NCBI RefSeq assembly: GCF_017948675.1
Contig: NZ_JAGFBU010000001.1
Span: 1,116,001-1,180,000 of the forward strand
Source: Flavobacterium flabelliforme
GTDB taxonomy: Bacteria > Bacteroidota > Bacteroidia > Flavobacteriales > Flavobacteriaceae
Length of the DNA: 64,000 bases
Reading direction: 5' to 3'
The translations under genes were made by a program, and so were the position numbers. Below are positions 46,358 through 54,189 of the stretch, piece by piece. Below the pieces are notes generated by a model. The model made no database searches. It was given only the letters and a program-made list of their open reading frames with translations, and was not told the origin of the DNA. Within the stretch, counting starts at the first letter, position 1. Each line of letters starts with the position of its first letter.

Positions 46358-46777
46358 TTACTGTTTCACGTGGAACAGCGCGATTGTATCATCTTCCTTT
46401 TGTCGCATTATTGCTTCGTCAGATTCTGTTTTGTCTTTATATCCGCAATAATGTAAAATACCGTGGGCTAAAACTCTCTTGATTTCTTCGTCGAAAGTAA
46501 CGTTAAAATCTAGAGCATTGTCTTTAACTCTTTCTACAGAAATAAAACAATCACCGTTTATTTCATTTCCTACTGAATAGTCAAAACTTATAACATCTGT
46601 AAGCGTATCGTGGTTTAGATATTCAACATTGATTTTGTGAAGGTATTCATCATCACAAAAAATATAATTTATCTCTCCTTCTTTTTTGCTTTCAGATGCA
46701 ATAACACGTGACAACCACAAAGCAATAGCTTCTTCATTGTCTAAACTAAATTCTGTTTCGTAATTAAAATTGATCAT
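46358..46777 (-). CDS. ybeY: rRNA maturation endoribonuclease YbeY
   Basis: A 139-residue zinc-dependent RNase for 16S rRNA 3' processing and ribosome quality control. The TDVISFDY strand and the metal motif AHGILHYCGYKD are seen. The third ligand position has Asp rather than the His of the usual HGxLHLxGYDH form; I believe this is common in this clade. The gene overlaps the DUF4175 gene by four bases (ATGA), so they are coupled. Its last codons (LFHVKQ, stop) are a parS-like site. Confidence 0.92.
   Translation of the reverse strand: MINFNYETEFSLDNEEAIALWLSRVIASESKKEGEINYIFCDDEYLHKINVEYLNHDTLTDVISFDYSVGNEINGDCFISVERVKDNALDFNVTFDEEIKRVLAHGILHYCGYKDKTESDEAIMRQKEDDTIALFHVKQ
46362..46377 (-). 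promoter_or_regulatory. parS-like site 5, inside the ybeY coding end
   Basis: TGTTTCACGTGGAACA on the plus strand, that is TGTTCCACGTGAAACA on the minus strand: exact consensus, in inverse orientation to sites 2-4. It is read as codons for residues LFHVK of YbeY. Confidence 0.88.
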
Positions 46778-49700
46778 TTTTTATTAAAATATTCTTGAAC
46801 CTTTTGATTAAAATTCGAGCGCAAAGGTAATGATTGTCTGTTTAATATCTCTATACTGTTTAAATATTCTAAAAGCGCAGGTGGCAAAGCATTAGATTGA
46901 TTATAAAACTCTTTTTTATTGGTTTCCGATTGCCTTTTGTTTTCTTCTCCTTGTTGTTGTACAGCCGTATTTAATTTTAATAAATCTTGCTTTAGATTAA
47001 TTATTTTTTGAAGGGTTTCGTTTTTAAAACCTTTGTTTAAAAGTTCTTTTTCAATTTGCTTCATCTTATCAATGCTGTTTTGTCCAGCACCATTTAAACC
47101 TTGTTTGTTTAATTCCTTTTCTAAAGCTTCACGCAATTGCTTTTGCTCTTTATAGATTTGCATGATTGCTTCTGCATCTCCTTCGCCATTTTCTCCCTCT
47201 TTTCCTTTATTGCCATTATTACCTTTATTAGAATCTGACGGATTATTTGATTTATTTAATCCATCTTTTATTTTATCACCTAACCCTTCTTGCTTTTTAA
47301 TAATATCTGATAATTGCATTCCTTGTCCTTGCCCCGGTTTTGGAGATCCTGAACCAGGCATTTGCATTTGCATAGAACTTAATAAATCACTTAAAAAATC
47401 AGCAAGTTTATTGGCTGCAGCAATACTATATTGTTGGTGTGATAATCCTTTTGGAAGTTGCGCATCCGTAAAACTCGTTAGCGCCTTGTCAACATTATAA
47501 ATCACATTACCTATTTCCTTGGTAATATCATCCGCTATTTTGGGATTACGCAAAGACATGGCAAATAAACTATCATCAACATGTTTAAACTGCATTTTTA
47601 AATCTTGTTGAATCTTTATGTTTTTGTTAAAAGAAGGTGATCCCGATTTATATTTTTTAAATTGGTTCATTAAACTTTCCTGCGATAAAGAATAAGCTAA
47701 TAAATTATCTAATACTTGACGCAACATTACAATATCTTCCTGTAATTGTTCTTGTTTAGAATCGGCTAAACCCTCAGCCATTTTTTGCGCCATTTCTTTC
47801 ATCTTTTGAGCAGCATTTTTTTGGTTTGATTTGGCTTTGTCTTTCCTCTCATTCTTTAATTGATCAAGTGCTTTTGACAACTCTTGTTCTATACTCTTTT
47901 CTTTATTTGTATCATTAGGCAATTCAATTGGTGCTTTCAAATCCTTGTTGTCTTTAGTTAAGTCTTTAAGATTTTCAAGGATTTTATCGAAATCATTATT
48001 AATTCCTTTTTGTTGATCCAGATTGTTTTCCTTGTCATTATTAAGCATCTGCTCCTGTTTCTTAGCAAGCGTATCTAACTTCTTTGCTAATTGTTCCGCT
48101 TTCTTTTCGACATAAAACTTCTTGGTTAACTCGACCAATTGCTCTAAATTCTTGTTTTGATTTTTGGTGTTTTGTTTGAACTTATCCAATTTAGATAAAA
48201 ATTCTTCGTTTTGGATTTTATCATTTAAGTCTTTTAATTCATCCAGGAGTTTTTTATTTTTTTCTAATTCCTTTTCTGTTTGATCCATTCTTGATTTCAA
48301 TTCTTCCTTAAATTCATCTTTAGGATTTGTTTTGAAATTATCTAAATTCTCATTTAATTTTTTGGTAAAGTCTTTCATCATTTCATCTTGTTTCATTTGA
48401 CGTTTGATGAAATCATTAATTTTTTGTTGTTCATTAAAATCAAGATTTACTTTTTCTTTACCAGATTTTTGCAATTTGTCCATTTCTAAAATCTGCTTAT
48501 CTTGATTTTTTAAAGACTTTTCTAAACTGTTTATATTATCATTTTGCTGTTGCAAAACTTGATCTTCCTTTTCTTCTTCTGTAGCAATTCGGTTAGAAAA
48601 TACTGTTGATTTAGAACTTTTGAAATTATGTAAAACATCATTATCAAAAACTTCAAAATAATAATCATAAGACACTCCTTGTTCCACTGGTAAATTACTT
48701 GGGAAAGAAAAAACAAATTGATCAAAATTTGTTTTCTTGGTTGGCAAAGTTCCCCGTTTTATAGTTTGCGGTTTATCTCTTTGATAATACACTACCTGAA
48801 GTTTAGAAAAACCATAATCATCTGAAATTTTTCCCAATACATAATTCTTAGAAACCTTTAAACTGTCTGGAGCATTGCTAACATTGATCATAGGAAATTG
48901 ATCTTTTACTATAGAAAGCTGATAATTTAGCTTTTCATAGTTTTTTACATTGCTATTCGATGTAATAATTTGATAATCTGTATTTTGAATAATATTTTTA
49001 GATAAAACAAACCGATTCTCTAGATTAGAAAAAGAAATCTTAGTATTGTTACTAATCCAATCGGCATTTTGGGTAGCAACAGTATTAATTTTCCATGTAA
49101 CACGAGTTCCCTCGGGAATAATAGCATTACCAGTTCCTTTAATAATTTCCGATTTCTTATTTAAATAAGCTGGAAAAGTAAGAAGCATTTCAAAATTAGC
49201 AATAGCCGGAACAGTGATTACTTTTAAAAGATAATCAGGGCTTTCGACTGTATTCGCTTTTAAATAAAAAGAAGTATTTTTTATTGGTTTGTTAATTTTA
49301 AATTCAAAAATACCTGACTTATTAGATTCCATAAAATAACTTTCATCATCGATAAAAATCATTACATTTTCTGGAACAATCTTTCCTAGGGTTTCTACAC
49401 GAATAGTAAAGTCTTTTCCTTCTTGCATTGATAAACTAGAATTAAGTAGAACAAATTGGAAAGGAGCTGGTGGCAAAAACACAGAATTAAAATGCACCAC
49501 CCTATTTAAACTTTGAGAAATTATAGTCGTGTTTCCAGAAAAATAGAAAAAGGATAAAAGAAGAATTGGAAGAATAGCTAAAGGAAAAAATTTCTTGTTG
49601 TTATTAAAATTAATAGCGTTACCAAAAGGGATTGGTTGTAGCAGATTTGCTTTTTGTTCTATAGAAGCTAATAACAATTCAGATTGCTCTTGCTTTGGAG

Positions 49701-50052
49701 ATGCATTTGAAAGTTGCAAAAAATTAGTCAACTTATCATTCACTTCTGAGAAATGATTTCCAATTATAGAAGAAGCTTGTTTATAGTCTATACCCTTTTG
49801 AAGTTTAAATAATTTAAAAACTGGGAACAATATAAAACGAAAAAGAAGATAAAGTTCAACTAACACAAAAGTCCAAAATAAAACAGTCCTTCCTACTGGT
49901 TGTAACCAAAGAAAATACTCAATAAAAAGAGTGAAAAGGAAATACAACAATCCTAAACCAACAAACAAAATAGTTCCTCGAATTAATTCGTTGGTATAAA
50001 ACTTCCTAATGAAAGCTTCTAATTTTTGATAAATAATATGCTGTTGTTCCAA
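46774..50052 (-). CDS. DUF4175 family membrane protein
   Basis: 1092 residues. Two or three transmembrane helices near the N-terminus (~25-90) and one at ~160 (PLAILPILLLSFFYFSG) are followed by extracytoplasmic Ig-like domains. A very long Lys/Glu/Gln coiled coil covers ~500-800, and a Gly/Asn/Gln-rich linker (MPGSGSPKPGQGQG) at ~915. The plan matches the DUF4175 proteins of Bacteroidota, whose function is not established; related genes often sit near BatD/MoxR-type clusters, which are not seen here. The four-base overlap with ybeY suggests one transcript. Confidence 0.82.
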   Translation of the reverse strand: MEQQHIIYQKLEAFIRKFYTNELIRGTILFVGLGLLYFLFTLFIEYFLWLQPVGRTVLFWTFVLVELYLLFRFILFPVFKLFKLQKGIDYKQASSIIGNHFSEVNDKLTNFLQLSNASPKQEQSELLLASIEQKANLLQPIPFGNAINFNNNKKFFPLAILPILLLSFFYFSGNTTIISQSLNRVVHFNSVFLPPAPFQFVLLNSSLSMQEGKDFTIRVETLGKIVPENVMIFIDDESYFMESNKSGIFEFKINKPIKNTSFYLKANTVESPDYLLKVITVPAIANFEMLLTFPAYLNKKSEIIKGTGNAIIPEGTRVTWKINTVATQNADWISNNTKISFSNLENRFVLSKNIIQNTDYQIITSNSNVKNYEKLNYQLSIVKDQFPMINVSNAPDSLKVSKNYVLGKISDDYGFSKLQVVYYQRDKPQTIKRGTLPTKKTNFDQFVFSFPSNLPVEQGVSYDYYFEVFDNDVLHNFKSSKSTVFSNRIATEEEKEDQVLQQQNDNINSLEKSLKNQDKQILEMDKLQKSGKEKVNLDFNEQQKINDFIKRQMKQDEMMKDFTKKLNENLDNFKTNPKDEFKEELKSRMDQTEKELEKNKKLLDELKDLNDKIQNEEFLSKLDKFKQNTKNQNKNLEQLVELTKKFYVEKKAEQLAKKLDTLAKKQEQMLNNDKENNLDQQKGINNDFDKILENLKDLTKDNKDLKAPIELPNDTNKEKSIEQELSKALDQLKNERKDKAKSNQKNAAQKMKEMAQKMAEGLADSKQEQLQEDIVMLRQVLDNLLAYSLSQESLMNQFKKYKSGSPSFNKNIKIQQDLKMQFKHVDDSLFAMSLRNPKIADDITKEIGNVIYNVDKALTSFTDAQLPKGLSHQQYSIAAANKLADFLSDLLSSMQMQMPGSGSPKPGQGQGMQLSDIIKKQEGLGDKIKDGLNKSNNPSDSNKGNNGNKGKEGENGEGDAEAIMQIYKEQKQLREALEKELNKQGLNGAGQNSIDKMKQIEKELLNKGFKNETLQKIINLKQDLLKLNTAVQQQGEENKRQSETNKKEFYNQSNALPPALLEYLNSIEILNRQSLPLRSNFNQKVQEYFNKK

Positions 50053-50223
50053 AATAGTTGATAATTATATATAACCAATAAAAGTAATAATTTTAATTAG
50101 ATATTGAACAAATAAGAAAAACTGTAAAATTTAAAAAATACAACAAATTAGTATTCTATTAGAAATGAATTCATTTTACAATTTTATACTTAGAATCGTA
50201 TCTTTACACCAAAATTATCAAAG

Positions 50224-51729
50224 ATGTCTCAACAAGTTCGTGTGCGTTTTGCACCTAGTCCAACTGGACCTTTACATATTGGCGGAGTTCGTACCGCATT
50301 ATTCAACTATTTATTTGCCAAAAAAAACAATGGTGTTTTCTTCTTGCGAATAGAAGATACAGATCAAAACCGTTATGTTCCAGGAGCAGAAGAATATATA
50401 TTGGAAGCCTTAAAATGGCTTGGAATTTCTCCAGACGAAACCATGGGTGTAAATGAAAAATTTGGTCCCTACCGTCAAAGCGAAAGAAAAGATTTATACC
50501 AACAATATGCTAAGGATTTAATTAATTCTGGAAATGCGTATTATGCTTTTGATACAGCTGAAGCGCTTGATGCTATTAGAAAAGAAGAAGAAGAACAAGG
50601 AAAAACTTTTATATACAATCATCATAATCGTGAAAAACTAGATACTTCATTAATAATTTCTAAAGAGGAAACAGCTCAAAGAATTGCTAATGGAGAACAT
50701 TATGTAATTCGTTTTAAAACTCCAGTAAATGAAACATTGCATTTACATGACATTATTCGTGGAGATATAAAATTTGAAACGAATCTTTTAGATGATAAAG
50801 TATTGTTTAAAAGTGACGGAATGCCAACATACCATTTGGCTAATATTGTAGATGATCATTTAATGGAAACTTCACATGTAATTCGTGGAGAAGAATGGTT
50901 ACCGTCAATGCCTTTACATGTTTTATTGTACAGAGCTTTTGGATGGGATGCTCCCATATTCGCTCATTTACCATTAATAATGAAACCAATTGGTAACGGA
51001 AAATTATCGAAACGAGATGGTGATAAATTAGGTTTTCCTGTATTTCCATTAGATTGGAAAACCGAAGAAGGAATTTCTTCTGGTTACAGAGAAAAAGGAT
51101 TTTTCCCTGAAGCAGTGCTTAACTTTTTAGCTTTATTAGGTTGGAACGACGGAACCGAAAAAGAATTGTACAGTCTAGAAGAATTAGTAAATTCTTTTGA
51201 TTTGAATAGAGTTCATAAAGCGGGTGCAAAATTTGATCCAGAAAAAAACAAATGGTTCAATCATCAATATTTAATGAAGCAAAAACATTCTGATCTAGCA
51301 AAAGCCTTCGCTCCTATTTTAGCAGAAAAAAATATCCAGGTTACAGATGATAGTTTGATTAGAATAGTTTCTTTGATAAAAGAACGTGCACATTTCGTAT
51401 CGGAATTTTGGGAAATGAGTGATTTCTTTTTTGAGGCTCCAACAAACTATGAGGAGAAAGCAACTAAAAATTGGAAGTCAGACACTCCAGCTTTAATGCA
51501 AGAGTTAATTTCAGTTCTTGGAGAAATCACAGATTTTACATCTACTAATATTGAAACGATAGTAAAAGACTGGATGACAAAAAATGAAATTGCAATGGGT
51601 AAAATAATGCAACCTTTCCGATTGAGTTTGGTAGGTGCTCTCAAAGGTCCTCACCTATTTGATATTGTAGAAATCATAGGAAAACAAGAAACCATTAAAA
51701 GAATAGAAAAAGCAATTACTACATTATAA
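50224..51729 (+). CDS. gltX: Glutamate--tRNA ligase
   Basis: A 501-residue class I synthetase. FAPSPTGPLHIGGVRTALFNYL holds the HIGH-equivalent (HIGG), RIEDTDQNRY follows, and the KMSKS-like loop is GKLSKRDGDKLG near 260. The length is close to the usual ~500. A TATCTTTA box at 50199-50206 stands 17 bases before the ATG. Together with glnS in this window it indicates separate Glu and Gln charging. The gene ends in a strong terminator. Confidence 0.97.
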   Translation: MSQQVRVRFAPSPTGPLHIGGVRTALFNYLFAKKNNGVFFLRIEDTDQNRYVPGAEEYILEALKWLGISPDETMGVNEKFGPYRQSERKDLYQQYAKDLINSGNAYYAFDTAEALDAIRKEEEEQGKTFIYNHHNREKLDTSLIISKEETAQRIANGEHYVIRFKTPVNETLHLHDIIRGDIKFETNLLDDKVLFKSDGMPTYHLANIVDDHLMETSHVIRGEEWLPSMPLHVLLYRAFGWDAPIFAHLPLIMKPIGNGKLSKRDGDKLGFPVFPLDWKTEEGISSGYREKGFFPEAVLNFLALLGWNDGTEKELYSLEELVNSFDLNRVHKAGAKFDPEKNKWFNHQYLMKQKHSDLAKAFAPILAEKNIQVTDDSLIRIVSLIKERAHFVSEFWEMSDFFFEAPTNYEEKATKNWKSDTPALMQELISVLGEITDFTSTNIETIVKDWMTKNEIAMGKIMQPFRLSLVGALKGPHLFDIVEIIGKQETIKRIEKAITTL

Positions 51730-51736
51730 CAATATT

Positions 51737-51762
51737 AGCCCTGAAATTCAGGGCTTTTTTTT
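51737..51762 (+). terminator. Terminator of gltX
   Basis: AGCCCTGA / TCAGGGCT stem with a three-base loop and eight T, starting eight bases after the stop codon. Confidence 0.93.
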
Positions 51763-51872
51763 GGATTTAAAATGGATAAAATCGAGCTAATTTTTTAAAT
51801 AATTATTAACATCAGAAACCTAGTTTTAATTTTGTAAATTGTCAGTTAATTTTTAACTAAAATAAAAACAAT

Positions 51873-52859
51873 ATGAATGTCGCATTAATTATCCTATTTG
51901 TGTTTGGGTTGTTTATTCTGTTATCTTCTTTTTTCACAGTAAGACAACAAACAGCTGTTGTTATAGAACGTTTTGGTAAGTTTTTAAGTATCCGACAATC
52001 TGGTTTACAATTAAAAATTCCCGTAATAGATAGAATTGCAGGACGTGTGAATCTTAAAATTCAACAATTAGATGTGATCATCGAAACTAAAACTAAAGAC
52101 AACGTTTTTGTGAAACTTAAAGTTTCCGTTCAATTTATGGTTGTAAAGGAAACGGTTTATGATGCATTTTATAAATTAGAATATCCACACGACCAAATTA
52201 CCTCTTACGTATTTGATGTTGTTCGTGCAGAAGTTCCAAAATTAATCTTAGATGATGTTTTTGAAAGAAAAGATGATATTGCAGTAGCAGTAAAAAGAGA
52301 ATTAAATGAAGCAATGACTACTTATGGTTATACAATCATCAATACTTTGGTAACTGATATTGATCCCGATATTCAAGTAAAAAATGCGATGAACAGAATA
52401 AATGCAGCCGATAGAGAGAAAACAGTTGCTGAGTTTGAAGCAGAAGCTTCGAGAATTAGAATTGTGGCTAAAGCGGAAGCAGAAGCAGAAAGTAAACGTT
52501 TGCAAGGTCAAGGTATTGCAAATCAAAGAAGAGAGATTGCAAAAGGATTAGTAGAAAGTGTTGATGTATTAAACCGAGTAGGAATTAATTCTCAGGAAGC
52601 TTCTGCTTTAATTGTTGTTACTCAGCATTATGATACACTACAAGCTATTGGTGCTGATGCTAATTCTAACTTGATTTTACTACCTAATTCCCCACAAGCT
52701 GGTAGTGACATGCTAAATAATATGATCGCGTCATTTAGTGCTTCTAATCAAGTGGGCGAAATGATGAAAATTAGAAATGACAAATCTAATCCTAAAAAAC
52801 AAAATAGAACTGATTACAAGTTGCCAGAAGCTCCTAGTAACCCTGAAACAGAAGAATAA
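51873..52859 (+). CDS. SPFH/band 7 (stomatin-like) membrane protein
   Basis: 328 residues. An N-terminal membrane anchor (ALIILFVFGLFILLSSFFTV) is followed by the SPFH core (QQTAVVIERFGKFLSIRQSGLQLKIPVID, then YVFDVVRAEVPKLILDDVFERKDDI), and an Ala/Glu-rich helix (EFEAEASRIRIVAKAEAEAESK). Stomatin-type proteins oligomerise in membranes and scaffold proteases or lipids. No NfeD gene is adjacent, so its partner is unknown. A TAATTTTG -7-like box lies at 51827-51834. Confidence 0.92.
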   Translation: MNVALIILFVFGLFILLSSFFTVRQQTAVVIERFGKFLSIRQSGLQLKIPVIDRIAGRVNLKIQQLDVIIETKTKDNVFVKLKVSVQFMVVKETVYDAFYKLEYPHDQITSYVFDVVRAEVPKLILDDVFERKDDIAVAVKRELNEAMTTYGYTIINTLVTDIDPDIQVKNAMNRINAADREKTVAEFEAEASRIRIVAKAEAEAESKRLQGQGIANQRREIAKGLVESVDVLNRVGINSQEASALIVVTQHYDTLQAIGADANSNLILLPNSPQAGSDMLNNMIASFSASNQVGEMMKIRNDKSNPKKQNRTDYKLPEAPSNPETEE

Positions 52860-52885
52860 ATTAAAATAGTATTTAAAAAGAAAAT

Positions 52886-52907
52886 AGAGGCTTATAAGCC
52901 TCTTTTT
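52886..52907. terminator. Shared palindromic terminator with the DUF6327 stop codon in its stem
   Basis: AGAGGCTTATAAGCCTCT is an 18-base perfect palindrome with T/A runs on both sides. It serves the rightward band 7 gene. The leftward gene ends inside it (stop codon at 52894-52892). Confidence 0.85.
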
Positions 52908-53164
52908 CTTTTGGTAAACCAATTCTTTATAAACGGAATTGCTTTATTAAGTACAAACGGAACACTTGCAGAAACAAGAGCTCCATAAGGAATAGCTGAA
53001 CTGTAAGTACTAATTAAATCACTTACAATATTTTGAGGTGTTAAGTTTTCCTTTGTTTTCTTTACACCAAAAACCAATTTTTCATAACTAATTTCCTTTT
53101 CAATCTTTAAAATTTCGAGTTCTCTATCTATTTGAGAATAAGACGTATATTTTTTGATTCCCAT
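52892..53164 (-). CDS. DUF6327-like small protein
   Basis: 90 residues, beginning MGIKKYTSYSQIDRELEILKIEKEISYEKL, with a weakly hydrophobic helix (IPYGALVSASVPFVLNKAI) and a basic end (WFTKRKRGL). I associate it with DUF6327, a small family found after phage-holin-like DUF1469 genes in Flavobacteriia. It is the third gene of the YtxH operon, 3 bases after the preceding stop. Confidence 0.72.
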   Translation of the reverse strand: MGIKKYTSYSQIDRELEILKIEKEISYEKLVFGVKKTKENLTPQNIVSDLISTYSSAIPYGALVSASVPFVLNKAIPFIKNWFTKRKRGL

Positions 53165-53167
53165 AAT

Positions 53168-53518
53168 TTAGTCGTTAAAAAATATTTCTGAAAATTTCTC
53201 TAAAATAGGTCCTTCAACAATTTTGTCTTTTATTAAAAATAACAAACTAGTAATTAAAAGATATATACCACCAATAATTAAAAAACCTAGAGGATAATTA
53301 TCTAAAGATTTTCCAATTGCCAATGCTCCTGCTATCGAACAAAATAATAATACCATACTCAAACACAATAAAATCAAGGAGAATTTAAGAATCATTGTAG
53401 TTGATTTCATCGCTACTTTAAAACCCCATAACTTATAGTAGGAAACATTAGTTTTAATATAAGCATGAATTTGTTCCTGAATTTCCTCTGTATTTTCTTT
53501 TAATTCTTCAAAAGCCAT
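53168..53518 (-). CDS. DUF1469 / phage holin superfamily membrane protein
   Basis: 116 residues with two transmembrane helices (MILKFSLILLCLSMVLLFCSI and FLIIGGIYLLITSLLFLI) after an acidic helical start. This matches the chromosomal holin-III/DUF1469 family, usually linked to envelope stress rather than to phage; no other phage genes are near. It is the middle gene of a YtxH-DUF1469-DUF6327 operon. Confidence 0.85.
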   Translation of the reverse strand: MAFEELKENTEEIQEQIHAYIKTNVSYYKLWGFKVAMKSTTMILKFSLILLCLSMVLLFCSIAGALAIGKSLDNYPLGFLIIGGIYLLITSLLFLIKDKIVEGPILEKFSEIFFND

Positions 53519-53556
53519 ATAGTTTGTATTGGGTATATTAAAATAGTTAAATTAAA

Positions 53557-53886
53557 TTATTTTTGAAGTTTTGCATTTTGCTTTTTCAAATCCGATAATT
53601 TATTTTCAAGAAAAGAAATTACATCTTCTGTTTTATGACTCATGTTTGAAACTAAATCTTGATATGTATCTTCAAGATCAAATTTGGCAGCATTTAATTT
53701 TTTACTAAACTCTGACGTTACCGAATCTAATTTGTGATGCAAATCACTTTTAGCATCATCAAAACCATCTTTAACTTTTTTTCTAGTTTTAGATCCTTTA
53801 TCTGGAGCATATAAAATTCCTAAGCCTGCTCCAACGGCTACTCCTACTAAAATTGCTGCTAATGTATTTCCTGAATTTTTAGACAT
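53557..53886 (-). CDS. YtxH domain-containing protein
   Basis: 109 residues with a short N-terminal membrane segment of small residues (LAAILVGVAVGAGLGILYAPDKGSKTRKK), the hallmark of YtxH/GvpP-like proteins, then an amphipathic coiled coil to the end. These are general-stress-type membrane proteins of unknown mechanism. First gene of the operon, with a good promoter just upstream. Confidence 0.88.
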   Translation of the reverse strand: MSKNSGNTLAAILVGVAVGAGLGILYAPDKGSKTRKKVKDGFDDAKSDLHHKLDSVTSEFSKKLNAAKFDLEDTYQDLVSNMSHKTEDVISFLENKLSDLKKQNAKLQK

Positions 53887-53921
53887 AATTATATATTTTA
53901 AAAGTTTGTTCTATAAAGTTA

Positions 53922-53950
53922 CAAAATTATTAACAAGTTCCCGTTAACAA
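53922..53950 (-). promoter_or_regulatory. Promoter of the YtxH operon
   Basis: Minus strand: TTG (53950-53948), 18 bases, TAATTTTG (53929-53922), 36 bases before the start codon. The rest of the 303-base gap to glnS holds only the glnS terminator. Confidence 0.6.
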
Positions 53951-54133
53951 GTCGTTAAAGTATATATATACAAACTATAAAGCCAATACAAACCGTTTAA
54001 TAAACGCAATTTACAACACGATATTCTTTGCTAATTATTTTAAAATAATGCTTTAAATTTAATCTATGAAGGTCGTTTTTAATCAAAACTACTTATTAAA
54101 AATAAAATAGTAATAATAAATTACAATAATAAA

Positions 54134-54160
54134 AAAAAGCTTTCTTAAAGAAAGCTTTTT
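54134..54160 (-). terminator. Terminator of glnS
   Basis: Palindrome AAAGCTTTCTT-A-AAGAAAGCTTT with A and T runs on its sides, 30 bases after the glnS stop. Confidence 0.8.
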
Positions 54161-54189
54161 ATAAATAAAATCTATTTAATAGATAAACA

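Noticed and set aside
53168..53518. Prophage remnant because of the holin-superfamily hit
   Set aside because: DUF1469 proteins are ordinary chromosomal genes in Bacteroidota, and no other phage genes or attachment sites are seen around it.
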